Positions 17,596-26,749 are shown, counted from the stretch's first letter. The stretch is DNA of 64,000 bases from an uncultured Spartobacteria bacterium (GCA_903882875.1 CAIRYQ010000115.1:1-64000), one strand, 5' to 3'. Notes: generated by a model not told the origin, from the sequence alone. Program-made: numbers and translations.

Positions 17596-18918
17596 ATGAG
17601 CGGCGCCCTCTCCGATCGCCACCGGAAATGGCTCGGCTGGCTGAACCTGCTCGCGCGGTTCGCCTCCGTGCAGCTCGTCATCCAGATGCTCGGCTTCGTC
17701 AGCGGCATCCTCATCGTCCGCCACCTCTCGAAGCCCGACTACGCGTGGTTCACGATTGCGACCACCTTCGTCGCCACGATGGGAATGCTCGCGGACTGCG
17801 GCGTGCTCGGCGCGTGCTCCGCGGTCGGCGGCACGATTTGGCAGGACAAGGTGAAATTCAGCTCGCTCATCCTCACCGCGTTGTCGTTCCGCCGAAAGCT
17901 CGCCATCGCGGCCGTCGCGATCCTCACCGGGCCGTTCATCTGGATGCTGGCGAAAAAGCAGGCTCCTGCCGCAGTCATCGCCGTCGTGGTACCGGTTGCG
18001 CTGCTCGGATTTTTCCTGCAAATGACGGTGAACCTCCTCAGCAGCGGCATGTGGTACCGCCAGCAGTTGCGGCGGATGCAGCTGCTTGGCCTCGCTCCGG
18101 CGATTTTCCGCGCCGCGCTCATTGCGCTTGCGTGTCTGCTCGTGCTCGATGCGCGCATCGCGATCGGGATCGGCACCGTCGCGATCGTGCTCCAGGTGCT
18201 GCTCCTTTACCGTTGGGAGCGCGAGTCGCTTGACTGGGGCGCGCCATACAGCCCCGAGTACGCGGGCCGTATCCGCACGATTCTGAAAAAGCAGGCGCCG
18301 CTCACGATTTTTCACTGCGTGCAGGGGCAAATCGTCGTGTGGCTCATCAGCATTTTCGGCGGCAAGGATCAGGTCGCGGAGATCGGCGCGCTCGGGCGCT
18401 TCGCGATCATTTTCACGGTCGTCTCGCCGGTCATCAACAACGTCATCCTGCCGCGCTTCGCCCGCTGCCAGGATCCCGCCATGCTGAAGCGGCGCTACCG
18501 CCAGATCGCGCTCGGATTCGTGGCAATGGCGGGCGCGCTCGTGACATTGGCGGCCATTTTTCCAAAGCCGCTCATCTGGCTCATTGGTGCGAAGTACGCG
18601 AACCTCGAAGGCCAGGTCTGGCTCATGATGCTCTACGCCGCGCTCGGCGGCACCTTCGGATGCCTCGTGTCGCTGACGTATGTGAAAGGCTGGATCCTTC
18701 CCGCCGCCATCAGCATCCCGATGGAAATCGCGACGCAGGTGATTTTGATCCTCTGTTTCGACCTCTCGAAAATCAGCAGCGTCCTCGTCGTCGGCTGCAT
18801 TGGCCAGTTGCCGCCGATCCTGCTCGCCTTCATCGTCGCGCAGCGCGAACTGAAAAAGGCTGCGCTATCCCCGACACCGCCCGCTGTCGCGGATGCGGAG
18901 TCCCCAAAGCCCGAGTGA
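17596..18918 (+). CDS. Wzx-like polysaccharide flippase (MOP superfamily)
   Basis: The 440-residue product has 12 or so hydrophobic segments and the N-terminal pattern of Wzx/RfbX proteins: a short basic head, then FASVQLVIQMLGFVSGILIV and RHLSKPDYAWFTIA. It would flip lipid-linked oligosaccharide repeat units across the inner membrane for polymerisation by the Wzy-like protein at 34.6 kb. I chose the ATG at 17596, after the upstream stop codon; an in-frame start within the epimerase gene would create a long basic leader unlike the family. The C-terminal tail is Pro/Ala-rich. Confidence 0.87.
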   Translation: MSGALSDRHRKWLGWLNLLARFASVQLVIQMLGFVSGILIVRHLSKPDYAWFTIATTFVATMGMLADCGVLGACSAVGGTIWQDKVKFSSLILTALSFRRKLAIAAVAILTGPFIWMLAKKQAPAAVIAVVVPVALLGFFLQMTVNLLSSGMWYRQQLRRMQLLGLAPAIFRAALIALACLLVLDARIAIGIGTVAIVLQVLLLYRWERESLDWGAPYSPEYAGRIRTILKKQAPLTIFHCVQGQIVVWLISIFGGKDQVAEIGALGRFAIIFTVVSPVINNVILPRFARCQDPAMLKRRYRQIALGFVAMAGALVTLAAIFPKPLIWLIGAKYANLEGQVWLMMLYAALGGTFGCLVSLTYVKGWILPAAISIPMEIATQVILILCFDLSKISSVLVVGCIGQLPPILLAFIVAQRELKKAALSPTPPAVADAESPKPE

Positions 18919-19139
18919 TCCGGCAGGTTCGCCGCGCCGTAACGCATCGCAATCCTGCCCGCCGTTTCCTTCTTACGCTGCGTCACCGAATCCCCGCAAT
19001 TCATCACTTGTGAAACCCGCGCTCCTCCACTACACGAACCCACCTTTCACCCTGATCCGAATGCCCCGGCAGTCTCCACAACCCCAGTTCCAGCGCCCGC
19101 AGCCCGCGCATCCGGCCGCATTTTTCTGCACCGATAAAA

Positions 19140-20183
19140 ATGTCCGCTAGCGCCACCCCACTCAGGATCGGTGTCATCGGCTGCGGCCATTGGGGGCCGA
19201 ACCACATCCGCACTTTCTCCGCGATGAAGGTCAGCATTGTCACCGCCATCGCGGATGCGAATGCGAAGCGCCTCGCGTCCGTCTGCGAGATGTTCCCGCA
19301 CGTCCGCGGCTTTGAGGATCACAACTCGCTGCTGCGGGACGGCGGCGTGGATGCCGTGGTCGTCGTCACACCCACTCGCTCGCACTTTGCCGTCGTCACT
19401 GATGCTCTGAACGCGGGCAAGCACGTCCTCTGCGAAAAGCCGCTGTGCATTGATACCGGCGAGGGCGAGCAGCTCGTCGCGCTGGCAAAAAGCAGGGGCC
19501 TCGTGCTCATGGTCGGCCACATTTTCCTGTTCAATCCCGGCATCCTCAAAGTGAAGGATCTTGTGGACAAGGGCGAGGTCGGCGACGTGCGCTCACTCTC
19601 CGCCGTGCGGACGAATCTCGGCCCCGTGCGCAGCGACGTGAACGCCGCATGGGATCTTGCCTCGCATGACATCGCGATTTTCAACTGGCTGCTCGGCTCC
19701 GAGCCGATCGAGGTGCAGGCGATGGGCGCGGCCTTTCTCCAGCCCGGCATCGAGGACGTGGTCAACATTTCGCTCAAATATCCCGGCAACGTGCTCGCCT
19801 CGATCCAGTGCAGTTGGCTCGACCCGAAAAAAGTCCGCCAGATCACGCTCGTCGGCAGCAAGCGCATGATAACGTGGGACGACCTCGCTCTCTCGAATCC
19901 GGTGGCCGTTTATGAAAAAACCGTCGAGACCAACCGGGAAGTCGGCGACTACGGCGAATTTCTCCGGCTCTCGATGCTCGACGGGGACGTGCGCCTGCCA
20001 AAAATTCAGGCCGCCGAACCGCTCAAGGCGCAGAACATCGCTTTCGTGCAAGCCGTGCGTGAAGGCAAAACGCCGCGCTCCGACGGCCCGTTTGGCACCG
20101 GAGTAGTTCGCGTCCTCGCGCGTGTGGAAGCGAATTTGCGAAAGTGCGGCTTGATTGGTAGTAAATCCTCAACTGAAAAATAA
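19140..20183 (+). CDS. Gfo/Idh/MocA family nucleotide-sugar 3-dehydrogenase (WlbA/WbpB-like)
   Basis: The 347-residue protein has the NAD-binding start IGVIGCGHWGPNHIRTF and the catalytic CEKP motif (C98-P101, with Lys100). The C-terminal half fits the family's beta-sheet substrate domain. WlbA/WbpB-type enzymes oxidise C3 of a UDP-sugar so that a PLP aminotransferase can place a 3-amino group. A DegT aminotransferase lies 4 kb downstream on the same strand, which supports this role. The UDP-GlcNAc 6-dehydrogenase of the classical pathway is not in the window. The gene directly precedes the AT-rich acyl cassette. Confidence 0.85.
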   Translation: MSASATPLRIGVIGCGHWGPNHIRTFSAMKVSIVTAIADANAKRLASVCEMFPHVRGFEDHNSLLRDGGVDAVVVVTPTRSHFAVVTDALNAGKHVLCEKPLCIDTGEGEQLVALAKSRGLVLMVGHIFLFNPGILKVKDLVDKGEVGDVRSLSAVRTNLGPVRSDVNAAWDLASHDIAIFNWLLGSEPIEVQAMGAAFLQPGIEDVVNISLKYPGNVLASIQCSWLDPKKVRQITLVGSKRMITWDDLALSNPVAVYEKTVETNREVGDYGEFLRLSMLDGDVRLPKIQAAEPLKAQNIAFVQAVREGKTPRSDGPFGTGVVRVLARVEANLRKCGLIGSKSSTEK

Positions 20184-20199
20184 TATAAAACACAAAGTT

Positions 20200-20418
20200 A
20201 TGAAAGAGTTCATACAACATCTCGAAAACATGCTCGAACTTCAACCCGGAGAATTGCAAGCCACCACTCCATTGATTGATATCACCGGTTGGGACTCGAT
20301 GGCGGCCGTGGGCTTTCTGGCTCTGGCTGACCGCGATTACGGAAAGGCCGTCTCTCCTGCCGCCATCAAAATATGCAAGACAGTCGGCGACCTTGCCGCA
20401 CTGGTTGGACAGTCGTAG
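20200..20418 (+). CDS. Acyl carrier protein
   Basis: The 72-residue acidic, helical protein carries GWDSMAAVGFLALAD around Ser33. This is the attachment site for 4'-phosphopantetheine, with DSM in place of the usual DSL. It would hold acyl intermediates for the two KAS III enzymes and the reductase encoded next. It is clearly not the housekeeping AcpP, whose motif is DSLD. The ATG at 20200 follows an AT-rich leader without a Shine-Dalgarno sequence, in contrast to the GC-rich gene before it. The leader marks the left edge of the inserted cassette. Confidence 0.88.
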   Translation: MKEFIQHLENMLELQPGELQATTPLIDITGWDSMAAVGFLALADRDYGKAVSPAAIKICKTVGDLAALVGQS

Positions 20419-20427
20419 GAGCCCGCC

Positions 20428-21495
20428 ATGATCACCACCACACTGCGCGGTTCGCGGATTGCCGGCATCTGCACGGTCGTCCCGAAAAGGACTGCAGGAA
20501 TCGCTGATTTGGAAAGCATCTTCGGACCGGAGGAGGCTGCCAAGGTCGCGAAGTCAACCGGCGTTCTCCAGCGCCGGATTGCCGGGGGTGGTCTTTGCAC
20601 GTCGGATTTGTGCTTCGCTTCAGCACGACAACTCCTCAATGATCTTGGCTGGGATCCTGCCACGGTTCAGGCGGTCGTCTTTGTATCCCAGACGCCCGAC
20701 TACCGCCTGCCAGCCACTGCTTGCGTCCTCCACGGGAAACTCGGCTTGCCCAAAAATTGCGTCGCCTTCGATGTCAATCTGGGATGTTCGGGATACATCT
20801 ACGGTCTCTGGATGGTCGCCCAATTCATTCAGGCAAGTGGGTTGCAGCGAGCGCTGCTCTTGGTGGGCGACACAAGCACCTACTACTTATCTGACAAAGA
20901 TCGTTCCACCTATCCTATATTTGGCGATGCGGGAACCGCGACAGCCATTGAATCTGTTCGGGATTCGCAGATCTCTTTTGCTTTGGGCAGCGATGGTGCT
21001 GGTTCGGAGAACCTGCTTGTTCCAGCAGGGTGTTTTCGACTGCCGCACAATGAGAAAACCGCCTGCCGGAGTGAGCGTGAAAACGGGAACTGGCGTAGCG
21101 ATGAGAATCTCTTCATGAACGGGGCGGAGGTGTTTGCCTTTACCCTCCGCGAGGTGCCTGCCCTGATTGACGGAATTCTGGCAGTTGCAGGATGGGAACG
21201 CGTGTCGGTTGACCAGTTTGTTTTCCATCAGGCCAACAAATTTATGTTGGATCATCTTGCAAAGAAGATGAAGCTGCCCATTGAAAAAGTTCCGCTCAGC
21301 ATTGCCGATTATGGCAATACCAGTTCTGCCTCCATCCCGTTGACCATCTCGGCCTGCCTCAGGGAGAAACTAACCCAGTCGCAAACCCAAAAGATGGTTC
21401 TTGCCGGCTTTGGTGTGGGGTGGTCTTGGGGAGCCTGCGCAATAGAAATGGGATCTCTCGTTCTGCCCCCAATCTTGGAAATTTCCGAACCATGA
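20428..21495 (+). CDS. 3-oxoacyl-ACP synthase III family protein (FabH-like), first copy
   Basis: The 355-residue thiolase-fold protein has the full Cys-His-Asn triad: C120 in NLGCSGYIYGL, H267 in FHQANKFML, and N297 in YGNTSSASIP. An active decarboxylating condensation is therefore expected, most simply acyl-CoA with malonyl-ACP to a 3-oxoacyl-ACP. It starts 9 bp after the ACP gene, with TAGGAG placed as ribosome binding site. It is longer than the second copy because of an insertion around residues 190-225 (HNEKTACRSE region). The stop overlaps the start of the reductase gene (ATGA). It is probably dedicated to making an acyl group for a surface sugar. Confidence 0.9.
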   Translation: MITTTLRGSRIAGICTVVPKRTAGIADLESIFGPEEAAKVAKSTGVLQRRIAGGGLCTSDLCFASARQLLNDLGWDPATVQAVVFVSQTPDYRLPATACVLHGKLGLPKNCVAFDVNLGCSGYIYGLWMVAQFIQASGLQRALLLVGDTSTYYLSDKDRSTYPIFGDAGTATAIESVRDSQISFALGSDGAGSENLLVPAGCFRLPHNEKTACRSERENGNWRSDENLFMNGAEVFAFTLREVPALIDGILAVAGWERVSVDQFVFHQANKFMLDHLAKKMKLPIEKVPLSIADYGNTSSASIPLTISACLREKLTQSQTQKMVLAGFGVGWSWGACAIEMGSLVLPPILEISEP

Positions 21496-22250
21496 AAAAT
21501 CCTCTGGATATGACTGGTCGTCGGGTGCTGGTCACCGGAGCCTCCTCGGGCATCGGTCAAGCGACCGCGATTTTGCTGGCGGAACTGGGCTGCCAAGTGG
21601 TTCTGGTTGCCAGAAGCGAAGATCGTCTGCAAGCGACCCGCGCCCTAATGCCGGGAGGCGGACATACCATTAAAGCTTTTGACCTTTCCAAAGTTGAAAC
21701 TATTGAGTCTTGGTTGAAAGAAGTTACCACCTCAACCGGACCATTAAACGGGTTGGTTCACAGTGCTGGGATACACAGGACAACACCAATTCGCTTTGAG
21801 AAGCCTTCTGTGGATGACCCGCTTTGGCGTATTAACTATCATGCTTCAGTGGCCCTGCTAATCGCATTTCGAAAGCCTGCTAACCGTGCCCAAAGCGCTA
21901 GCGTGGTGTTGGTATCCTCTATTGTTGGATTGATTGGGCAGCCGGGTATTTCTGCTTATTGTGCTTCAAAGGGAGCATTGATTGCCTATGCTCGTGCTGC
22001 CGCTCTTGAGTTGGCTCGCGAACGAATCCGTGTCAACTGTGTTGCCCCAGGTCATGTGCATAGCGCGTTGAGCGCAGCGGCAGAGAGCAAGCTTACTGAA
22101 GCGCAAGTCAAGGCGATTGAAGATGGTCATCCTCTCGGCCTTGGTAAACCGGAAGATGTTGCGAATGCTATCACCTTTTTATTAGCCGAGACCGGGCGCT
22201 GGATTACCGGCACAACGCTGGTGGTGGATGGTGGCTACACCGCCCACTGA
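21492..22250 (+). CDS. SDR-family 3-oxoacyl-ACP reductase-like protein (FabG-like)
   Basis: The 252-residue classical SDR has TGASSGIGQAT for NAD(P) binding, the catalytic Ser in VLVSSIVGLIG (S142/S143) and Y156-x-x-x-K160 in SAYCASKGAL. The C-terminal TGTTLVVDGGYTAH is the usual SDR end. The start is the ATG at 21492, which overlaps the preceding stop and couples translation. From context it would reduce the 3-oxoacyl-ACP made by the KAS III enzymes to a 3-hydroxyacyl-ACP. A sugar ketoreductase role is the alternative. The DNA is among the most AT-rich in the window. Confidence 0.86.
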   Translation: MKNPLDMTGRRVLVTGASSGIGQATAILLAELGCQVVLVARSEDRLQATRALMPGGGHTIKAFDLSKVETIESWLKEVTTSTGPLNGLVHSAGIHRTTPIRFEKPSVDDPLWRINYHASVALLIAFRKPANRAQSASVVLVSSIVGLIGQPGISAYCASKGALIAYARAAALELARERIRVNCVAPGHVHSALSAAAESKLTEAQVKAIEDGHPLGLGKPEDVANAITFLLAETGRWITGTTLVVDGGYTAH

Positions 22251-22258
22251 ATCTGAAT

Positions 22259-23248
22259 ATGAAGGCTGTCATTCGGGCTATTGCCACTTACCTCCCCGAA
22301 GCTGTGCTGACGAACGATGCAATTGCTGCATCTTTTCCAGACTGGCCGGCAGACAAGATTGAGAAGAAGTTGGGGATTCGTGCGCGACACATTTCTGGTC
22401 CTCAAGAATTCACATCCAATCTAGCGACTGCGGCTGCCGAGCGGCTTTTTGCCCAGACAGGTGTGGATCGCGCGAGTGTGGACGGATTGATTGTGGTCAC
22501 CCAGACACCGGATTATTTATTGCCGACGACGGCTTGCGTTGTGCAGCACGAGTTGCGGCTGCAAAAAAAAATACTGGCCTTTGATCTCAACCTCGGCTGC
22601 TCCGGTTTTGTGTATGCCTTGAGTGTGGCCAAAGGACTCGTCGAGGTCGGATTGATCCGGCGGTTGTTGCTGATCACCGCTGACACCTACACGAAGTTGC
22701 TAGACCCAACCGACCAGGCCGTGCGCACTCTTTTTGGGGACGGGGCAACAGCTACCCTCATCGAGGGCGTAGAGTCGGAGCGCAACTTCATCGGCTCGTT
22801 TGATTTTGGCACGGACGGAGCCTGCGCGAGCGATTTGATGGCACACGGTTCAGCGATGCGGCTCCCGGCGGAAACCATGACATCGTGCCTGCGGATGAAT
22901 GGGGCGGAGGTTTTTGCCTTCACCTTGCGAGCAGTGCCGCCATCGGTGGAAGCGGTTCTCACACAATCCGGCCTCGCCTTGGAACAAATTGACCTGTTCG
23001 TTTTTCACCAAGCCAATGTCTATCTGCTTGAGCACTTGCGACAGAAGTGTCGGATCCCGCGCGAGAAGTTTGTCGTGGCCATGGCCGAATGTGGAAATAC
23101 TGTCTCGTCCAGCATACCAATGGCGTTGGGGCAAGTATTGGTCCAAAAACGACTCCGAAACGGGGCGAAAGTGCTGTTGTCTGGATTCGGCGTTGGAGCC
23201 TCGTGGGCAAGTTGTCTGGTCGAATGGGCTGATGGAGATGCTTCATAA
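22259..23248 (+). CDS. 3-oxoacyl-ACP synthase III family protein (FabH-like), second copy
   Basis: The 329-residue protein is related to the product of 20428-21495 and also keeps the full triad: C114 in NLGCSGFVYAL, H250 in FHQANVYLLEHL, and N280 in CGNTVSSSIP. Two competent KAS III enzymes in one cassette suggest two elongation steps, two chain lengths, or a working heteromer. It starts 8 bp after the reductase stop. A run of nine A residues (22563-22571) lies in the coding sequence and could slip. The gene lies inside the AT-rich cassette. Confidence 0.9.
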   Translation: MKAVIRAIATYLPEAVLTNDAIAASFPDWPADKIEKKLGIRARHISGPQEFTSNLATAAAERLFAQTGVDRASVDGLIVVTQTPDYLLPTTACVVQHELRLQKKILAFDLNLGCSGFVYALSVAKGLVEVGLIRRLLLITADTYTKLLDPTDQAVRTLFGDGATATLIEGVESERNFIGSFDFGTDGACASDLMAHGSAMRLPAETMTSCLRMNGAEVFAFTLRAVPPSVEAVLTQSGLALEQIDLFVFHQANVYLLEHLRQKCRIPREKFVVAMAECGNTVSSSIPMALGQVLVQKRLRNGAKVLLSGFGVGASWASCLVEWADGDAS

Positions 23249-23257
23249 AATCATGGT

Positions 23258-23749
23258 ATGATAGACTTGATTAAACAAGCTTCCACACCAAGAGTGATGG
23301 ACGTTACTTTTCAATCAGAACTTCCGTCTCTCATGCGGAGCCTGCTTGAAGCCGTTTGCTTCTTCAACCCACGGCAATCAAACTGGGCCACACAAATCCG
23401 ACAAGTGGTCGAAAAGCACGGCGTGCCGGAGATTAAGGAGGTTGGCGGCAAGATCACAATCGTCCTTCGCGGAAACGCAAATACGCAGACACTGTTTAGC
23501 GTCAATCCGCAGCAGCCAGACCTTCTGGAAGGCGTGATCATTTACAGCCGGATAAATTATTCCGAAATCCTCGTGCTGCATCTGGCTCTAGCCGAGCTTC
23601 CACTTATGCCTGCGTTCGCATTGCCCGAGACCGGGGGCCCCATGAATTTCCTAGGACTGGTCACGGCGTTTTCGAAACTGGCCAAGAGTATTGCGGGGGT
23701 GGAGCGTTTACGTTTTGCCTACTGGAATCAGGTCATTCCCATTGTCTGA
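23258..23749 (+). CDS. Hypothetical protein in acyl-sugar cassette
   Basis: I do not recognise this 163-residue protein. It looks compact and globular, with alternating strands and helices (ITIVLRGNANTQTLF, GVIIYSRINYSEILVLHLAL) and no signal peptide or membrane segment. The strand GVIIYSR followed by a helix faintly recalls GNAT-type folds, but no acetyl-CoA loop is visible. It starts 9 bp after the second KAS III stop and shares the cassette's base composition, so a role in making or transferring the acyl group is plausible. An alternative in-frame ATG lies at 23297. Confidence 0.65.
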   Translation: MIDLIKQASTPRVMDVTFQSELPSLMRSLLEAVCFFNPRQSNWATQIRQVVEKHGVPEIKEVGGKITIVLRGNANTQTLFSVNPQQPDLLEGVIIYSRINYSEILVLHLALAELPLMPAFALPETGGPMNFLGLVTAFSKLAKSIAGVERLRFAYWNQVIPIV

Positions 23750-23814
23750 CAAGACTGCAGGCACATGACACGTTCCCGATTACAGCCGATTTGATAAATC
23801 AGTAAAAATTATTT

Positions 23815-24402
23815 ATGAAACAGTTTGCTGAAATAGAAGGAAAATACACGTTGCTAAAACCCATGACCGAGGCGGATGCGCAGTTCTTGTTTGATTTACG
23901 CAACGACCCGGAACTCTCCGCCCTCGTGAACGACGGTCCGCCGACTCTGGCCGACCAGCAACGCTGGATGCAGAAATATTTTGCTCGGGATGATGATCAC
24001 AATTTTATTGTCCATAGCCGGACATTGAAGACGCGCGTGGGAACCGTGGCGTTGTATGACATTGATTTCGAGAAAAAGAGTGCCGAACCAGGCCGCTGGC
24101 TGGTTCGGCAGGACTCGTTGGCGGCCATTGAAGCAGACCTGTTGATGACCTGCTATGCCTTCGAAACACTGGGGCTGGAAACAGTGCATTTTTCCGTCTT
24201 CATGCCCAATGCCAAGGTTCTCGCATACCACATGCGAACAGGTGCCCGAAAAACCGAGATTCTACCTGGCTTTTTCAAAAAATCCGGCGTGCTTTACGAC
24301 GCGCAAATGTTCGAACTGGATCGCGAAACCTTTCTGAAGGTGAGGAAACCAATGCTGGAAAAGATTCTTTACTATGAGCGAACCAAAAATCCAATTCGTT
24401 GA
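23815..24402 (+). CDS. GNAT family N-acetyl/acyltransferase
   Basis: The 195-residue protein starts with a GNAT-type strand and helix ([20 protein letters not shown]), then [19 protein letters not shown] as in RimJ/PseH-like sugar N-acetyltransferases. [20 protein letters not shown] is the central strand pair and [20 protein letters not shown] the C-terminal core. From context it transfers the acyl group, possibly from the cassette's own ACP or from acetyl-CoA, to the amino sugar made by the aminotransferase. Its end overlaps the aminotransferase start by 29 bp. The ATG follows an AT-rich leader without a Shine-Dalgarno sequence. Confidence 0.85.
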   Translation: MKQFAEIEGKYTLLKPMTEADAQFLFDLRNDPELSALVNDGPPTLADQQRWMQKYFARDDDHNFIVHSRTLKTRVGTVALYDIDFEKKSAEPGRWLVRQDSLAAIEADLLMTCYAFETLGLETVHFSVFMPNAKVLAYHMRTGARKTEILPGFFKKSGVLYDAQMFELDRETFLKVRKPMLEKILYYERTKNPIR

Positions 24403-25483
24403 CCTGCTCCGGCAATATCAAAACCTCAAGCCCGAAATGGACGCCGCCATTTTGCGCGCGGTGGGTCGCGGCGATTTCATCCTTGGCGAGGACACGCGCG
24501 AGTTTGAGAAGGAGTTCGCCGCTTTCAATCAGGCGCCGCACTGCATCGGTGTCGCCGATGGCACGGATGCGCTGCACCTCGCGCTGCTCGCGCTCGACAT
24601 CGGGCCGGGCGACGAAGTGATCGTGCCGACGCACACCTACATCGCGAGTGCGCTGGCGATCTCGAATACCGGAGCGAAGCCGGTGTTCGTGGACTGCGAG
24701 CCGGATTTTTACTCGGTGGATGTGAAGGCCATCGAGCGCGCGCTCACGCCGCGCACGAAGGCGATCATGCCCGTGCATCTCTACGGGCATCCCGCCGACA
24801 TGGATCCGATTTTGCAGATCGCAAAGGATCGCAAGCTCGCCGTCGTCGAGGACACCGCGCAGGGCCACGGCGCGACTTACAAAGGGCGGCTTTGTGGCAC
24901 GATGGGCGACATCGGCTGCTTCAGCTTTTACCCCGGCAAGAATCTTGGCGCTTACGGCGATGGCGGCGCTGTCGTCACGCGCGACGCAGGGCTTGCGGAG
25001 AAAATCTCGCTGCTGCGCAACTACGGGCAGAAGGTGAAATACGTCCACACGATGAAGGGATTCAACTCGCGCCTCGACACCGTGCAGGCCGCAATCCTGC
25101 GTGTGAAACTTCCGCACCTCGCAAAGTGGAACGACCAGCGCCGCGCCGCCGCCGCGCGTTACGGAGAACTGCTTGCGGGCACGAAACTCGGCCTGCCCAA
25201 GGTCGCGCCGTATGCGAATCCCGTGTGGCATCTTTACGTCGTGCAGACGGACAATCGCGAGGGCCTGCAAAAGGCGCTCGATGCAGCGAACGTGTCGCAC
25301 GGCATCCACTACCCGATCCCGGTTCACCTGCAGGAGGCTTATCGCGAACTCGGCCACAAGCAGGGTGACTTCCCCGTCACCGAAGCGCTCGCGCCGCGCA
25401 TTCTCTCGCTGCCGATGTTCCCGGAAATCCGTGGCGATGAAGTCGAACGTGTCGCGTCGGCGGTGCGCGGTTTTTCACCGTAA
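24374..25483 (+). CDS. DegT/DnrJ/EryC1 family sugar aminotransferase (WbpE/WlbC-like)
   Basis: The 369-residue PLP enzyme has the family start [22 protein letters not shown] for phosphate binding, EDTAQGHGA with the PLP-ring Asp, and the Schiff-base lysine K189 in [16 protein letters not shown]. The C-terminal [11 protein letters not shown] is also typical. It would transfer an amino group from glutamate to a 3- or 4-keto nucleotide sugar. Pairing with the Gfo/Idh/MocA gene at 19140 suggests a 3-amino sugar. The DNA returns to high GC here, so the acyl cassette ends within the 29-bp overlap or just before it. Confidence 0.9.
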   Translation: MSEPKIQFVDLLRQYQNLKPEMDAAILRAVGRGDFILGEDTREFEKEFAAFNQAPHCIGVADGTDALHLALLALDIGPGDEVIVPTHTYIASALAISNTGAKPVFVDCEPDFYSVDVKAIERALTPRTKAIMPVHLYGHPADMDPILQIAKDRKLAVVEDTAQGHGATYKGRLCGTMGDIGCFSFYPGKNLGAYGDGGAVVTRDAGLAEKISLLRNYGQKVKYVHTMKGFNSRLDTVQAAILRVKLPHLAKWNDQRRAAAARYGELLAGTKLGLPKVAPYANPVWHLYVVQTDNREGLQKALDAANVSHGIHYPIPVHLQEAYRELGHKQGDFPVTEALAPRILSLPMFPEIRGDEVERVASAVRGFSP

Positions 25484-25484
25484 G

Positions 25485-26732
25485 ATGAATCCAATGCCTC
25501 TGCCGGCCGGGCTGAAGAAACGGCTGAAAAATTTCCCGGCCTTCCTCGCGCTGAACAAGTTTCGGCACAAGGCGTTTCGAGTCCTGTGCAATCTCGTGGG
25601 GAAGCTGCCGATTTCGTCGCTCACGTTTGGCCCGCCGAAGGGGCGTCACTTCAGCACACGGAAGTTCGTCGAGCAGTGGAAGTCCGACCCGGCAAACCCG
25701 GCTGCATTTCACCTTGTCCACGAGGGCACGGACGTCGTCGTTCCGGCACCGAAGCGGATCACCGGAACGACGAAGGAGCTTTACCTTACCGGCAAGACGT
25801 ATCGCTCGGAGGATGCATTCATCGCCACGATTCCGTGGGGGAGATTTTACCGCCAGCCGCATGCGATCATCGGCCCGGACGACCGGCTGCTCGTGGACAT
25901 GTCGCCCTGGTGGGGCGAGAAATGGGAGGATCACTGGATCTTCGACCGCATCAAGCTGAAGAAGGCGCGCACGCTGCGAGGCAAATCGCTTTGCCTCGGC
26001 TCGACGGCATGGTTCTTCCACTTCCTCTTCGACCACCTGCCGATCCTCGACATGGTGGAACGCACAGGGATGCGGCTCGCGGATTTTGATCACATCATCC
26101 TCGAAAACCACGGGCAGCCTTTTGCGAATGCGGCAATCGATCACCTGCGCATTCCGCGGGAGAAAATTGTGGATCCGCGCAAGCACCCGCATCTCCTCTG
26201 CGAGAGCCTCACTGCGGCGTCGCATCCGATGGATTGGGGTGCTTGGCGTCCGGCGTATCTGCGGCGCGCATTCGAGGACTGCCGCGCGACGCCGCCGTTT
26301 TCATCGAGGAGAATCTACATCACGCGCCGGAACGCACCGGGCCGCCGCGTGGTGAACGAGCACGAGATCCTGCCGCTGCTCGAGCGCCGCGGCTTTGAGA
26401 TCATCGAGATGGAGAAATACACCCTGCCCGAGCAGATCGCGATTTTCCGCCAGGCGGAGGTCATCGTCGGGGTGGGTGGCGCGGCCTTCACGCTGCTCTC
26501 ATTCAGCAGGCCGGGGACGAAGGTGATGTCACTCTTTTCCGACGAGGACAAGACCGACGGTGCCACGATGAAAATGTGGGACATGATCGGCGCTCTGAAC
26601 GGGATCGAATTCAACATGCTTTGCGCACCTTCGCCGAACCTTCACGTCAACATCGGCGCTCCGTGCTTCATCGCGGATATTGAACCCGACGTGAAACTAT
26701 TCGAGCAAATGATCGGCGCGATGATTTCCTGA
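25485..26732 (+). CDS. Glycosyltransferase family 61 protein
   Basis: The 415-residue protein resembles GT61 (DUF563) capsule-type transferases. Markers are TAWFFHFLFDHLPILDMVE, the strand RRIYITRRNAPGRRVVNE, and GVGGAAFTLLSFSRPGTKV near the C-terminus. No signal peptide or TM segment is visible, so it is probably cytoplasmic. The ATG at 25485 lies 1 bp after the aminotransferase stop, so the two are co-transcribed. The GT61 donor is often a UDP-sugar such as xylose or GlcNAc; the substrate here is unknown. Confidence 0.84.
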   Translation: MNPMPLPAGLKKRLKNFPAFLALNKFRHKAFRVLCNLVGKLPISSLTFGPPKGRHFSTRKFVEQWKSDPANPAAFHLVHEGTDVVVPAPKRITGTTKELYLTGKTYRSEDAFIATIPWGRFYRQPHAIIGPDDRLLVDMSPWWGEKWEDHWIFDRIKLKKARTLRGKSLCLGSTAWFFHFLFDHLPILDMVERTGMRLADFDHIILENHGQPFANAAIDHLRIPREKIVDPRKHPHLLCESLTAASHPMDWGAWRPAYLRRAFEDCRATPPFSSRRIYITRRNAPGRRVVNEHEILPLLERRGFEIIEMEKYTLPEQIAIFRQAEVIVGVGGAAFTLLSFSRPGTKVMSLFSDEDKTDGATMKMWDMIGALNGIEFNMLCAPSPNLHVNIGAPCFIADIEPDVKLFEQMIGAMIS

Positions 26733-26749
26733 TGCCTGTCGCAGGCATC
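26731..26749. terminator. Hairpin at the end of the GT61 gene
   Basis: GATGCCTG and CAGGCATC are exact 8-bp arms around a TCG loop, starting inside the stop codon. There is no T-run, so a terminator role is uncertain. A hairpin with the same TCG loop occurs at 32368-32388. Confidence 0.35.

Noticed and set aside
20200-23248. Housekeeping fatty-acid synthesis cluster
   Set aside because: There is no FabD, FabF, FabZ or normal AcpP, the ACP motif is unusual, and the genes lie inside a sugar locus.
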